The notes under the pieces: model-generated
What the model was told of the DNA's origin: nothing
Databases searched by the model: none
Seen by the model: only the letters and a program-made list of their open reading frames with translations
Shown: piece after piece, positions 10,357-19,299 of the stretch
How positions within the stretch are numbered: the first letter of the stretch is position 1
Layout of the letters: each line of letters opens with the position of its first letter
Program-made: the position numbers and the translations under genes
Assembly: GCF_008629675.1 (NCBI RefSeq)
Contig: NZ_VWOX01000003.1
Location: 372,001 to 436,000, forward strand
Origin: Roseiconus nitratireducens
Lineage (GTDB): Bacteria > Planctomycetota > Planctomycetia > Pirellulales > Pirellulaceae
Length of the DNA stretch: 64,000 nt
Direction of reading: 5' to 3'

Positions 10357-10397
10357 CGTCGGCCGATCCCCAGGGATCGGCCGACGTTTTTCGTTTT
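10357..10397 (+). terminator. Rho-independent terminator of ppdK
   Basis: A perfect GC-rich inverted repeat, arms CGTCGGCCGATCC (10357-10369) and GGATCGGCCGACG (10374-10386) around a CCAG loop, is followed directly by TTTTTCGTTTT. It starts about 30 bp after the ppdK stop codon. This is the clearest intrinsic terminator in the window. Confidence 0.92.
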
Positions 10398-10535
10398 ACG
10401 AACAGCGTCCCGAGTCGAAGGAGGGTGTATCAACGCCAATCGCGAAAGCTGCATAACCTCCTCGCGGGAAGGTGAACCGGCTGATGTCGATACAATGTCC
10501 CCCGGGGGCGATTTCAATTCATCGGTGCGTTGGCC

Positions 10536-11099
10536 ATGTTGGACTTTGAAGGGTCGCGAAACGAATTTCTGAACCTGCTGGCCGAAATGGGCGAGGAACC
10601 CGCCTTCGTGGCCCGCGCCCGGGCACCGGAACTCGCCCTGGATGGTCTGTTGCAGAGCTGCCTGGCAAAACGTGACGAACTGCTGCGGTGGCCCCAATTC
10701 CATTTTTCGATCCTGGCCAGCCGGGTGCAAAGAGACTGGTCGCGTTTGAGCCGTTGGATGAAAGGCTCCGACGCCGTCCGTCGACTGGAGAACCTGGACG
10801 CCGAACTCTCTCTGCCGCAATCGCCCAGGCCGTCGTGGATTGTTCGCGATCGTTCGGCGTTGCAACGGTTTGTTGAATCCGGGACCCGGTTCAACATCCA
10901 TTGGCAGGACTTTCTCGAATGCCTGGACTTGGAAGCGGTCAATCGGCCTCGGCACGACTTCAACCGCTACTACGTCATCGAAAAAGCCTGCGCTTTCGGA
11001 AGCGAACGTTTCTGCCAGGACTTCATACCGCTCGATATGATCGACCATCCGTTTTTGATTCGCCGCTTCCCGCCGCTACAGCTGCCCGAATTGGCCTGA
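10536..11099 (+). CDS. Conserved hypothetical protein
   Basis: This is a 187-aa soluble protein from the ATG at 10536 (MLDFEGSRNEFL); a TTG two codons upstream is also in frame. It has no signal peptide, membrane segment or recognised motif. The sequence is rich in Arg, Leu and Trp (LLRWPQF, RDWSRLSRWM) and ends in FLIRRFPPLQLPELA. Smooth codon use and an uninterrupted frame with no competing frame support it as a real gene, probably planctomycete-specific. It sits between the ppdK terminator and the converging CrtI-like gene, and has no obvious operon partner. No function is proposed. Confidence 0.7.
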   Translation: MLDFEGSRNEFLNLLAEMGEEPAFVARARAPELALDGLLQSCLAKRDELLRWPQFHFSILASRVQRDWSRLSRWMKGSDAVRRLENLDAELSLPQSPRPSWIVRDRSALQRFVESGTRFNIHWQDFLECLDLEAVNRPRHDFNRYYVIEKACAFGSERFCQDFIPLDMIDHPFLIRRFPPLQLPELA

Positions 11100-11192
11100 G
11101 CGGGATCGACCCTGGGGCCGAACCGGCCAGGATAAACTCATCGCATCGACGATCGACGCCCAGACTTTGGACGAACCGAGACGACCGCCCGC

Positions 11193-12596
11193 TCAACCCT
11201 GCAGACAATGCCGGTTGGCCATGCTGATGCCGCTGACGATCGCGCCGACAATGCCCACGAACCCCTGATCGGTCCCGCACAGAAACACGTTGGGCAGATG
11301 CGTCGTTCCATCCAACTGCTTGTCCGGAGCACCGTACACCGCACCGTTGTCGTGCCAGGTGAACCGCCGAATCGTCTTGGGTGTGAACACATCCGTGTCG
11401 ATGACGTAGCCCCGAAAATCGGGCATGAACCGCACCGATGACTCAACCGCCTGATCGTACTGGCGAACCTTTTCGGCCTGGTACGCCGTTTCTGGCAAAC
11501 CGCACCAACGATCGTGGTTGGCCAACGTGGTGATCCGCAGCACGCCATCGGGCAGTTCGCCCTCGTCGCCATCGTACAGGTAATTGTTGGGCGAACAGAT
11601 CACTCCGGTGCGGGTGTCGCAAAGCTGATCTTCCGGCATCTGCCAGTGAAAGGTCTCGCTGTCGTTGTAGAACACGATCGTCCGATCGAACCCAAAGGAC
11701 TGGGGCATCCGGTCCAGAATTGAAATCGATTCGATGAACGACAACCGCCCCGCGCGGGCCACGTCAACCTCGGTGACGTCGTCGCACAGACGTGCCGTTT
11801 CGACGGTGCCGGCCGAAGAGAGGATTCGCTCGGCCGTCAGTTCCGTCCCGTCGTCAAGCACCACCCCGACGGCTCGTCCCTGTTCGACGTGGATCTTTGC
11901 CACGCCGCTGCGCAATTTCAATTCACCACCGAGCCCGCGGAATTTGCGCACCAGGTTCTTCAGAATCACCCGTACGCCTTTGAACGGACGGCCGAATCCT
12001 TCCAGGTAGCAGGCCCGAAACATGATGCAGAACTGACCGAAATCCATGTCGTTCTCACGAGCGTTGCCATACCACATCAAGGGACACAGCAGCATCTCGA
12101 TCAACAGCGGTTCGCTCAAATGTTCCGCCATCACGGATCTTGCGGAGCGGACGAACCGCTCATCGCTGCCGTCCATGTCGCTGTAGTCCAACAGCGAATC
12201 ACAGAGCGAACGGAAACCGTCGACCTGTGAAGGAAACCGCTGTGCGATCTCACTTTCCAACAGTTCGATGTCGTTGTTGAAATCCAACGAGACTCCGGGA
12301 AACCGAATCGACGAACCGATTTGCTCGGCCAGCTTGAAATCTTCCCATCGGAATCGAAGCTGCCGAATCAGCTTTGCCAACGGCCCCTTCTTCGTGCCGC
12401 GACGGGCAAAGTTCGTCATCGCATGCAGGCCGACGTCGTAATCGCGTCCCCCCATGCGGTAGAAGGAATTCAATCCGCCGATCGTGTAGTGGCGTTCCAG
12501 AATGCAGACACGCTGGTCGTAATGGGCCAAGCGGATGCCGGCCGCCAAGCCGCTCATTCCGGCGCCGATGATGATGGTGTCGTAGTGCTCGGACAC
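11193..12596 (-). CDS. CrtI/phytoene desaturase-like FAD oxidoreductase
   Basis: The N-terminal FAD-binding motif IIIGAGMSGLAAGIRLA is followed by ERHYTIGGLNSFY, the pattern of the phytoene desaturase/carotenoid isomerase/polyprenyl-oxidase superfamily. The C-terminus has the matching second FAD-contact region (LPNVFLCGTDQGFVGIVGAIVSG). At 467 aa it has normal family length. The start is GTG (12596). It lies 30 bp downstream of an acyl carrier protein gene and in the same direction as a FabF-type ketosynthase, so the likely substrate is an ACP-bound or lipid-derived acyl chain rather than a carotenoid. That is inference from context; CrtI-like enzymes also occur in ladderane and polyene lipid clusters. 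Confidence 0.8.
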   Translation of the reverse strand: MSEHYDTIIIGAGMSGLAAGIRLAHYDQRVCILERHYTIGGLNSFYRMGGRDYDVGLHAMTNFARRGTKKGPLAKLIRQLRFRWEDFKLAEQIGSSIRFPGVSLDFNNDIELLESEIAQRFPSQVDGFRSLCDSLLDYSDMDGSDERFVRSARSVMAEHLSEPLLIEMLLCPLMWYGNARENDMDFGQFCIMFRACYLEGFGRPFKGVRVILKNLVRKFRGLGGELKLRSGVAKIHVEQGRAVGVVLDDGTELTAERILSSAGTVETARLCDDVTEVDVARAGRLSFIESISILDRMPQSFGFDRTIVFYNDSETFHWQMPEDQLCDTRTGVICSPNNYLYDGDEGELPDGVLRITTLANHDRWCGLPETAYQAEKVRQYDQAVESSVRFMPDFRGYVIDTDVFTPKTIRRFTWHDNGAVYGAPDKQLDGTTHLPNVFLCGTDQGFVGIVGAIVSGISMANRHCLQG

Positions 12597-12626
12597 GAAG
12601 ATCGGCGGGTTAGAAGCGTAAGGTGA

Positions 12627-12887
12627 TCACGATTTGACGATGTCGCGCATCTTCGGTTCAAGATACTCGACGGTCGTGTTCATGCTGGCCAGCGCGCCGT
12701 AGTCTTCCTCGGGAATCTGGACGCGGTGGCGTTTCCGCAATTCCATCACGATGTCCAGAAAGTCCATGCTGTCCAATTCCAGCTGATCGCGGAATGGCAC
12801 ATCATCTTTCAAATCGTCCAGATCTTCATCGGGCGAGATATCTTCGAGGATGTCCAGGATTTCTTCGCGAATTTCAGCAGGCGTCAT
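12627..12887 (-). CDS. Acyl carrier protein
   Basis: This is an 86-aa acidic protein with the phosphopantetheine attachment site LELDSMDFLD (Ser40). It is followed by an ACP-like helix III pattern (LRKRHRVQIPEEDYGALASMNTTVEYL). The Ser is in the normal D-S-M/L context, so it should be a functional carrier for acyl intermediates. It lies just upstream of the CrtI-like gene and downstream of the ketosynthase. It is unlikely to be the housekeeping AcpP, which usually sits with fabD/fabG/fabF and has a different motif spacing; a dedicated ACP is the better reading. Confidence 0.88.
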   Translation of the reverse strand: MTPAEIREEILDILEDISPDEDLDDLKDDVPFRDQLELDSMDFLDIVMELRKRHRVQIPEEDYGALASMNTTVEYLEPKMRDIVKS

Positions 12888-13056
12888 TGATTTCTGAGGT
12901 CAAAGGAGGGCGGGAAAGACTCATTTGCCAAACGCGAATCTTAACGCGTCCGGCGGGGATTTCGAAGTGCCCAAGTCCGCCGATTTTCCCAGACGACCTG
13001 CCGCAGGCCCCCTGGCTGGGAAGCCCCACTTTGCGTGAGCCGCGTGGCTCTGGTTC

Positions 13057-13206
13057 ACCCTCCCGCGAGCGGGAGGGTCGCGGAGGAGCCCCGCGACGAC
13101 GCGGGGAGGGTTGTTGCTGAGCCAGGAGATTTTGACATTCGCTTCCGACTCTACCCTCCCCGGAGAACTCGTTCCTCGTCTCCGACCCTCCCGCGAGCGG
13201 GAGGGT
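13057..13206. repeat. Two identical 22-bp palindromes and a central hairpin
   Basis: The same perfect palindrome, half-sites ACCCTCCCGC and GCGGGAGGGT around GA, occurs at 13057-13078 and 13185-13206. Between them is another hairpin, CCCCGC-GACGAC-GCGGGG, at 13089-13106. They sit in the 373-bp gap (12888-13260) between the ketosynthase and ACP genes, with no gene in the gap. The form is that of REP-like dispersed palindromes; in this position they could also attenuate transcription from the ketosynthase into the ACP gene. Confidence 0.85.
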
Positions 13207-13260
13207 GAAGTGGTGGCAAAGCACGTCGTCGCTGGTCACCAATCCAGAGTTGAGGAACCC

Positions 13261-14538
13261 CTAGATGCGGCCGATGATGACCACCGAGTTGATTCCCAGC
13301 ATCCCGAACGAATTGTTCAGGATGTAGTCGGTTTTGCGTCCTTCCTGGGGTTCGTTGAGTACCAAACCGGGGAGCCGGCAAGCCTCATCCAGCTGGTCCA
13401 CGTTGATCGTGGGATGAACCACCGAATCGCGAAAGGACGACAAATTCCCGGCCAATTCCAACGCCCCCGCAGCTCCCATCGCGTGCCCGATGTAGCTCTT
13501 GGTGTTGTTGATGCGGACGTTCTCGCATTCTCCAAACACCTCCCGCAACGCCAGACACTCCTGGGCATCCCCGCTGGAGGTCCCGGTGGCGTGCGTGCTG
13601 ACGATGTCAATCTGGTCGGCCTGCAGTCCGGCGCGCTGCAGCGCCATTTTGACGCACTCGGCCTGACGCTCGGGGTTGGGCAACACGAAATCAGTGGCGT
13701 CGGTGTTCATCGCGTATCCGACCAGCTCGCCGTAGATTTCGGCTCCCCGTCGCTTGGCGTCGCTCAAACGTTCCAACGTGTACAGGCAGCCGCCTTCGGC
13801 GACCACGATTCCGCTACGATCGACGTCGAACGGACGAGACGCTTTGGCCGGATCCTCGTGCCGGGCCAGAGCATTCTGGCTGTTGAAGCTGGCGAAGATG
13901 CCGAAGGTGTGAATGCTCTCACTGGTGCCACCGGCGATCGCCAAATCACACTCGTGCAACCGCAGCATCTGCGCCCCCTGGATGATCCCCGCGTTGCCGG
14001 CGGCACATGCCGCGCCGATCGTGTAGTGCGGTCCGGTGATCTTCATGCTCAAAGCGATCTCACCGGCCGGGTTGTTGGCCACGGTCCGCGGGTTGTGGTG
14101 GTGCGACCAGCAACTGGTGTCGTAGTCAAATCCCTTGATCACGTAGATCTCATTCTCGGTCTCGACGTTGCCGTGCTCGGTCACCCCGACATACACGCCG
14201 ACCCGCGACTTGTCAGTATTCTCCCAATCGATGCCGGCGTGTCGGACCGCTTCGTTTGCGGCGTAAACGCCCACGCTGCCGGCACGGGTCCCCCGACGAA
14301 TTTCCTTCTTGCTCTGGTAGCGGCGGGTATCAAAATCGCAAATCCCCGCCAGCGTCTCGCCGAAATAGCGCACTTCGTACGGCTGCACGCCGCTCCGCAT
14401 CGACAGCAGGGCCTCGCGGTAGGATTCCCAATCGTTTCCGTTGGGCGCGGTCAGACCGATACCGGTGATGACGATTCGCTGATCGTCGGGCAGTTCGGAG
14501 GCACGATTGGGAGCGATCACGGTAGAAAATCCGTCCAA
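13261..14538 (-). CDS. Beta-ketoacyl-ACP synthase, FabF (KAS II) type
   Basis: This enzyme condenses an acyl thioester with malonyl-ACP to extend fatty-acyl or polyketide chains. The complete Cys-His-His triad of decarboxylating ketosynthases is visible: C178 (IGAACAAGNAG), H316 (VSTHATGTSSGD) and H352 (KSYIGHAMGAAG). The 425-aa length is normal. Possible starts are TTG at 14538 or GTG at 14520; a stop codon lies just upstream in frame. Together with the ACP and the CrtI-like oxidase downstream it makes a small acyl-chain pathway that lacks its own ketoreductase, dehydratase and thioesterase, so it must borrow those from primary fatty-acid synthesis or work with unlinked genes. Confidence 0.93.
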   Translation of the reverse strand: MDGFSTVIAPNRASELPDDQRIVITGIGLTAPNGNDWESYREALLSMRSGVQPYEVRYFGETLAGICDFDTRRYQSKKEIRRGTRAGSVGVYAANEAVRHAGIDWENTDKSRVGVYVGVTEHGNVETENEIYVIKGFDYDTSCWSHHHNPRTVANNPAGEIALSMKITGPHYTIGAACAAGNAGIIQGAQMLRLHECDLAIAGGTSESIHTFGIFASFNSQNALARHEDPAKASRPFDVDRSGIVVAEGGCLYTLERLSDAKRRGAEIYGELVGYAMNTDATDFVLPNPERQAECVKMALQRAGLQADQIDIVSTHATGTSSGDAQECLALREVFGECENVRINNTKSYIGHAMGAAGALELAGNLSSFRDSVVHPTINVDQLDEACRLPGLVLNEPQEGRKTDYILNNSFGMLGINSVVIIGRI

Positions 14539-14827
14539 AACGGCGGGGAATGCGGCACGTCAAAAAGCCTGACGAAGTTACCAGTTGGCAAATCACCGAT
14601 CAATGGTCACGCCGCGGCAATCCGCCTGGCCCCCCGGTTGCGGAACCCGCTTGGGGAAGTGCCATGACGCACCCAACCCGTCCTGGGCAACCAGCCCTGG
14701 GCAACTCGCCAGCTGCGGCCGCCTGACCCGCACCGGGTTTCACCGACCGCGGCGGCATGACATCATGTCGGCCCCTGGTTCCCCACCCGCCCCCGCTCCT
14801 CCCAACCCAACCAAGGCAGCTGGCCCA

Positions 14828-15811
14828 ATGAACCTGACCGAATTCAAACTCGCCGGCGGAGACACGATCCCGTCCGTCGGCCTGGGACTTTGGAAAATCG
14901 CTCCCGACGCGGTCGCCGGATGCGTGCACCGCGCGATCGAACTTGGCTATCGTCACATCGATGCTGCCTGCGATTATGGAAACGAAGCCGAAGCCGGTGT
15001 CGGATTGGCCGCCTCCCTGGAGAGCGGACTTGTCCAACGAGACCAGCTGTGGGTGACCAGCAAACTGTGGAACACCTACCACAAACCCGAGCATGTCCGG
15101 GCCGCCTGCGAGCGGACGCTCCATGACCTGAAGCTGGATTACTTGGACCTGTATCACATCCATTTTCCGATCTCGCTGGCATTCGTCCCCTTTGAAGAAC
15201 GCTATCCACCCGGGTGGTTCTTCGACCCCGATGCGGACGAGCCCAAGATGGTTGAACAACCGGTACCGATCCTGGAGACCTGGCAAGCGATGACCGAACT
15301 GGTCCAAGCCGGACTGGTCCGCCATCTCGGTGTGTGCAACTTCGGCGTCTCGCTGCTGCGAGACCTGATGGCATCGTCCGAGACCAAACCGTCGGTTCTG
15401 CAGGTCGAATTGCATCCCTACCTGACACAGGAAAAACTGTTGCGGTTTTGCCATCAGCAGGGAATCCACGTGACTGGCTTCTCGCCGCTGGGCGCCCAGT
15501 CGTATTTCTCACTCGGCATGGCGGGTGACGAAGAAGGAGTGATCGACCTGGATGTCATCAAGTCGATCGCTTCCCAGCACGGCAAGACCGCGGCGCAAGT
15601 CGTCTTGAGATGGGGCGTCCAACGCGGCACCTCGATCGTTCCCAAAACGTCGCGCTCGGAACGCCTGCGAGAAAACATCGATCTGTTCGATTTCGAGCTG
15701 ACCGACATCCAGATGGAAACCATCTCGGACTTGGATCAGCATCGGCGCTTCAATGACCCCGGTGACTTTGGCGAGAAGGCCTTCAACACCTTCATGCCGA
15801 TCTACGAGTGA
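14828..15811 (+). CDS. Aldo/keto reductase
   Basis: This is a cytosolic NADPH-dependent reductase of aldehydes or ketones. The AKR catalytic tetrad is complete from the ATG at 14828: D45 and Y50 (GYRHIDAACDYGNE), K79 (WVTSKLWN) and H112 (YHIHFPI). The cofactor-binding C-terminus (IVPKTSRSERLRENIDLFDFEL) is also present. The frame runs 81 codons further upstream to 14585, but that part is proline-rich noise, so MNLTEFKLAG is taken as the start; 327 aa is family length. It converges with the VWA gene and their 3' ends overlap by 10 bp. The natural substrate cannot be told. Confidence 0.92.
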   Translation: MNLTEFKLAGGDTIPSVGLGLWKIAPDAVAGCVHRAIELGYRHIDAACDYGNEAEAGVGLAASLESGLVQRDQLWVTSKLWNTYHKPEHVRAACERTLHDLKLDYLDLYHIHFPISLAFVPFEERYPPGWFFDPDADEPKMVEQPVPILETWQAMTELVQAGLVRHLGVCNFGVSLLRDLMASSETKPSVLQVELHPYLTQEKLLRFCHQQGIHVTGFSPLGAQSYFSLGMAGDEEGVIDLDVIKSIASQHGKTAAQVVLRWGVQRGTSIVPKTSRSERLRENIDLFDFELTDIQMETISDLDQHRRFNDPGDFGEKAFNTFMPIYE

Positions 15812-17271
15812 TCCCGCCGTGACGGCCGCAAAAATGCCGATCGCCCGAACCCGCCCGGGCGCCCCGACCCGCGACGGTACGTGGCCTCATCTCGGTACAA
15901 CCACAGGACCCGCGTCCGCCGGTTTTTCGGTCCAGGCGGCAACGGAGCGTATCCGTCGGTGAAGATGATCAACCCATCGTAGCCGGGGTGCTGGTCAATG
16001 AATTCGATCACCGGACGAAAGTCCGTTCCGCCTCGCCCGGCAACTTCGAAGACGTGCGGCGCGCGACGAAGCGTCCAGACGTCCGAACGGATCTGGTCAT
16101 CGAAACAGATCACGTCGACCGACTCCATGCCATAGCGAAAGAACTGACGAATCACCGACAGCCCGGATCGGATTTCGTCACTGCCCATGGAACCGGACAC
16201 GTCCACCGCGACCAACAGGTTCGTCGTCAGGCTGTACCGGCTGCCCATCTGACGAAATCCATATCGGCGACTGGGCCGGGTGCGGGTCAAACGTCGGCGC
16301 GTCGATAGGACGCTTTGGCGAAACCCACGCAGCACACCGCGGTAGTCCAACTGCGGCCGCAGGTTCGCAAGCAACTGCTCTTTGGCTCGGCCGCCGACCG
16401 ATCCCCAGCCCTCCGACTCGGCGGCCTCCCGGAGAACCACCGCGATTTCATCTCGACGCAAATCGTCATCCTGCCAGGCAGCGGAATTCTCCCATCCGAC
16501 CCGCCGACCTTCTGCGTAGGATTCCAGGTCGTTCGCCCCGCGACCGGTTCCTTCAGATTCCGTCCGATCTCCCTCACCCAGATCGGATCCGCTGTCTTCG
16601 GATTGATCTGGCGATGCCGCCGCGCCGGAACCCGCTTCGTCATCGGCGGCATCTTGGTCCGCCACCTCGGACGACGCCCCGTCCCGGTCACCGACCGCTG
16701 ACTGATCTCTGTCCTGCTGATCGCCGTCCTGCTGATCGCTGGCCCCCGAATAGCTGCCGGCCGGATCATTCGTCTCCCGATCATCGGAGTCCTGGTCAAA
16801 ATCGGGGCGTTTGTCGGGAGGCAACTCGTCCGGGTGATCGCGACATCGCTCGACCAGCCGACGGTAGTAATACTCGAAGTACTGACGATCATCGGCCGGA
16901 TCGCCCAACACGTCACGGGCGCGGGGAATCGGCAGCGGGGTTCGCAGGCACTCTTGCACGGCAAGATTGCTGGCTTGAAACGACAGGTCGCCGCGTGGCT
17001 GCCGACGTGAATAAGGATGTCCCAGCAGAATGCGCATCGCTTCCACCGCCATCACTTGCCGCAATTCTTCTCGTTGCAAAGATGCGACGAACTTCGAATT
17101 GAATTCGATCCGCCCCTCTCCCACGCGGATCGTGGCGATGTCCGGTTTTTCGCACAAAACATGTTGCGTCCAGGCCGCGAACATCAGCGGTTCACGGATC
17201 ATCCAGCCTTGGACGATTTGCGAAATCCGTTGCCGCGGCGGCAACGATGCAAAGGATTCGTCACGGCTCAT
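15802..17271 (-). CDS. VWA-domain protein (DUF2201-like metallopeptidase/VWA)
   Basis: This 489-aa protein has an N-terminal helical domain, a long acidic, low-complexity linker (about residues 160-260, rich in Asp, Gln, Ser and Gly) and a C-terminal von Willebrand A domain with an intact MIDAS motif DVSGSM near residue 357. It ends with GGTDFRPVIEFI and LIIFTDGYAPLP. The arrangement matches the DUF2201 family, which pairs with MoxR ATPases. The ATG at 17271 overlaps the stop of the upstream MoxR gene as ATGA. MoxR-VWA pairs are thought to act as metal-insertion or complex-assembly chaperones; the target here is unknown. Confidence 0.88.
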   Translation of the reverse strand: MSRDESFASLPPRQRISQIVQGWMIREPLMFAAWTQHVLCEKPDIATIRVGEGRIEFNSKFVASLQREELRQVMAVEAMRILLGHPYSRRQPRGDLSFQASNLAVQECLRTPLPIPRARDVLGDPADDRQYFEYYYRRLVERCRDHPDELPPDKRPDFDQDSDDRETNDPAGSYSGASDQQDGDQQDRDQSAVGDRDGASSEVADQDAADDEAGSGAAASPDQSEDSGSDLGEGDRTESEGTGRGANDLESYAEGRRVGWENSAAWQDDDLRRDEIAVVLREAAESEGWGSVGGRAKEQLLANLRPQLDYRGVLRGFRQSVLSTRRRLTRTRPSRRYGFRQMGSRYSLTTNLLVAVDVSGSMGSDEIRSGLSVIRQFFRYGMESVDVICFDDQIRSDVWTLRRAPHVFEVAGRGGTDFRPVIEFIDQHPGYDGLIIFTDGYAPLPPGPKNRRTRVLWLYRDEATYRRGSGRPGGFGRSAFLRPSRRDHS

Positions 17272-18410
17272 TCGATTCGAACACTTTCCATGTAATTGGC
17301 CAGCCACTGCGAGAGCGAAACCGACTGGGCGACGAACGCCATGGCCGGTTCGAAGCGAGGCTTCTCCATCAGTGACAACAGGTGCGCCACGGCCTCCTCA
17401 AGTTCTCGCCGTCGCAACAGCTTCAAGTACTCGGTCAATCCATCGCGAGCCAATTCCTCGCTTGCCCCAGGACACTTGCCGCTGGCAATCCAGCTCAGCA
17501 TCTGTTCGTTCAGTCGCAGGATGTCCGCCAGCGACATCGATTGCAGCACCGCAACGTGCTGTTCCCACCGCAGCAACACCTCTTCCGGGGACACCGGTAG
17601 CGGGTTTGCCACACTCTTGCCGAATGCCGTTGCCGCGGCCGAACCGACGATTCCCGCAACCAGCTTGATGTGCCCCGACTCCAGCGTCGGAATCGATTCG
17701 ATCAGCTTCGACACACGTTCCCATCCACGCCGATCCGGCGTTTTCATCAACCCCGACATCCAGTGCGATTCTTGCTGGCCATCGGCTCCGACCGGTCCGT
17801 CCAGAAACGCTGGCTGCGATTGAACGAACTCAACCACCCGGCGATCGATTCCCGCGCCGTGGGCCCACAGCAACCAGTCGTCGACGGTCGGAGCGAATTC
17901 ATACAGATTGAAGCGCGACACCAGTGCCGGATCGAGATCCGTCAACTGGTACTCATCGCCTTCGTTCACTGCCGAGACGATCACGCTGCCCGCCGGCAAC
18001 CGCTTGCCAGCCAGCGTCTTGTTCAGTGCCAATTCCATCACGGCCTGCAAAATCTCCGGCCGCGCCCGATTCAGTTCATCCAAAAACAGCACGATCGGCT
18101 GCCCTTCGTCGGGCCACCAGTACGGCGGCAAGAATTCCGTGCGGCCGCTGGCGGGATCTTTGTGCGGCAATCCGATCAGGTCTCCCGGATCACTCATCTG
18201 CCCCAAGAAGAACGACACCACCTCCATCGAACGGCGGCGAAAATGGTCAGCAATGATCTGACTCTTGCCGATCCCGTGACGCCCCACCAACATCACGTTC
18301 TGATCAGGCGGAGTCAGTTCCAAGAGGCGGTTCAGTTCCTGGGCATCGACACGGACAGGCAAGGCGATCTCCGAGAAAGATGGTGAACATTGTCGACGGG
18401 GCTGGTGCAT
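17268..18410 (-). CDS. MoxR-family AAA+ ATPase
   Basis: Walker A GRHGIGKS (residues 43-50) and Walker B VLFLDELNRA (from about 107) are clear. The sensor region VSAVNEGDEYQLTDLDPALVSRF is characteristic of MoxR ATPases. At 380 aa it is a little longer than average, with extra C-terminal helices. It is translationally coupled to the downstream VWA gene (ATGA overlap at 17268-17271) and preceded by a hypothetical gene 64 bp away in the same direction. The likely role is chaperone-like remodelling together with the VWA protein; the client is not identifiable from neighbours. Confidence 0.9.
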   Translation of the reverse strand: MHQPRRQCSPSFSEIALPVRVDAQELNRLLELTPPDQNVMLVGRHGIGKSQIIADHFRRRSMEVVSFFLGQMSDPGDLIGLPHKDPASGRTEFLPPYWWPDEGQPIVLFLDELNRARPEILQAVMELALNKTLAGKRLPAGSVIVSAVNEGDEYQLTDLDPALVSRFNLYEFAPTVDDWLLWAHGAGIDRRVVEFVQSQPAFLDGPVGADGQQESHWMSGLMKTPDRRGWERVSKLIESIPTLESGHIKLVAGIVGSAAATAFGKSVANPLPVSPEEVLLRWEQHVAVLQSMSLADILRLNEQMLSWIASGKCPGASEELARDGLTEYLKLLRRRELEEAVAHLLSLMEKPRFEPAMAFVAQSVSLSQWLANYMESVRIE

Positions 18411-18474
18411 TTTTCGACGACGTCAATGCGAGATGCCCCTCCGAAGGATCCCGCCCGGTCGGGCGAAGGGGAAT

Positions 18475-19182
18475 TCACTCCCGCGCGATCCGCACCCAAT
18501 CGGCGTCCGCGGGAACCCGTTCCACCTTGACCACTTTAAACCTGAAACCTTCGTCGTATAGCCCGCGGAGCGCAGCGATCGCTTCCCGCAACCTGGGCAG
18601 CAAACGATCGAACTGCTGCATGGGGATTCCGATTTCGAGTGCATCCTCCGGCGTCACCTGGACAAACAACCGCAGCGTGGCATCGTCGGTGACGGTGGCA
18701 AAATCGAACTCGTCTTCTAGAGCCAGTTGACGAACCTTCGCCAGAATCGCGTTCGATTGCAGCTGGCGCACACGTTGGTGTTTTCGCTCACCGGCCCGGC
18801 GATGGGCGTAAATCTGCAGGACGTCGCGCACCAGGTCCCGGATTTCTTCCACGCTGCTGACCAGGGCGGTGTGTTCGCATTGCCGCTGCCGATAGGAGTT
18901 CAGGACCAGCCGGGCCTGGTCATCGAATTCCAATCGCAGTTCGTCCCGCCGCAAATAGGCCTGGTCCGCTCCCGGTTCGGGAATCGTGAATCGGCACAGC
19001 GTTCGGGACCGAGAATCCCGGTCCCCCGGGTGATGGGTCACCCGCACGCCGTCAATGTCCTCGATTTGTTCTCGCCACTTGCGGGACAGTGCCAATCGGT
19101 CGGCGCGATCGACCGGAATCGGAGCCCGCCCGGAAAAGTTCTCACGGAACAGCTTTCGGATGGATTGCGATGGCAGTTTCAA
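18475..19182 (-). CDS. Hypothetical protein, first gene of the MoxR-VWA operon
   Basis: This 235-aa soluble, charged protein is not recognised. The frame opens at a GTG at 19299, but a TTG at 19182 (LKLPSQSIRKLFRENFSG) has a good ribosome-binding site, GGAAAGGA, a few bases upstream and begins where the sequence becomes protein-like, so it is preferred. The C-terminal part has helical, Leu-rich stretches (FDRLLPRLREAIAALRGLYDEGF). It lies 64 bp upstream of the MoxR gene on the same strand and is probably co-transcribed, so it may be a third component or client of that system. No membrane segment or catalytic motif is visible. Confidence 0.7.
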   Translation of the reverse strand: MKLPSQSIRKLFRENFSGRAPIPVDRADRLALSRKWREQIEDIDGVRVTHHPGDRDSRSRTLCRFTIPEPGADQAYLRRDELRLEFDDQARLVLNSYRQRQCEHTALVSSVEEIRDLVRDVLQIYAHRRAGERKHQRVRQLQSNAILAKVRQLALEDEFDFATVTDDATLRLFVQVTPEDALEIGIPMQQFDRLLPRLREAIAALRGLYDEGFRFKVVKVERVPADADWVRIARE

Positions 19183-19299
19183 CGCGGCGTCCTTTCCAAC
19201 AAGGAGGGCTCGATCGACCGCTGATGGTAGGCCATGGGGCGGGTTTTGCCCACGGAGGGACGACTTCCACTGTGCCGACAAACCGGGCACACTGTACAC

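Noticed and set aside
13111-14667. 518-codon open frame on the plus strand
   Set aside because: It is entirely antisense to the FabF-type gene, which has a full catalytic triad; long antisense frames are normal in high-GC DNA.
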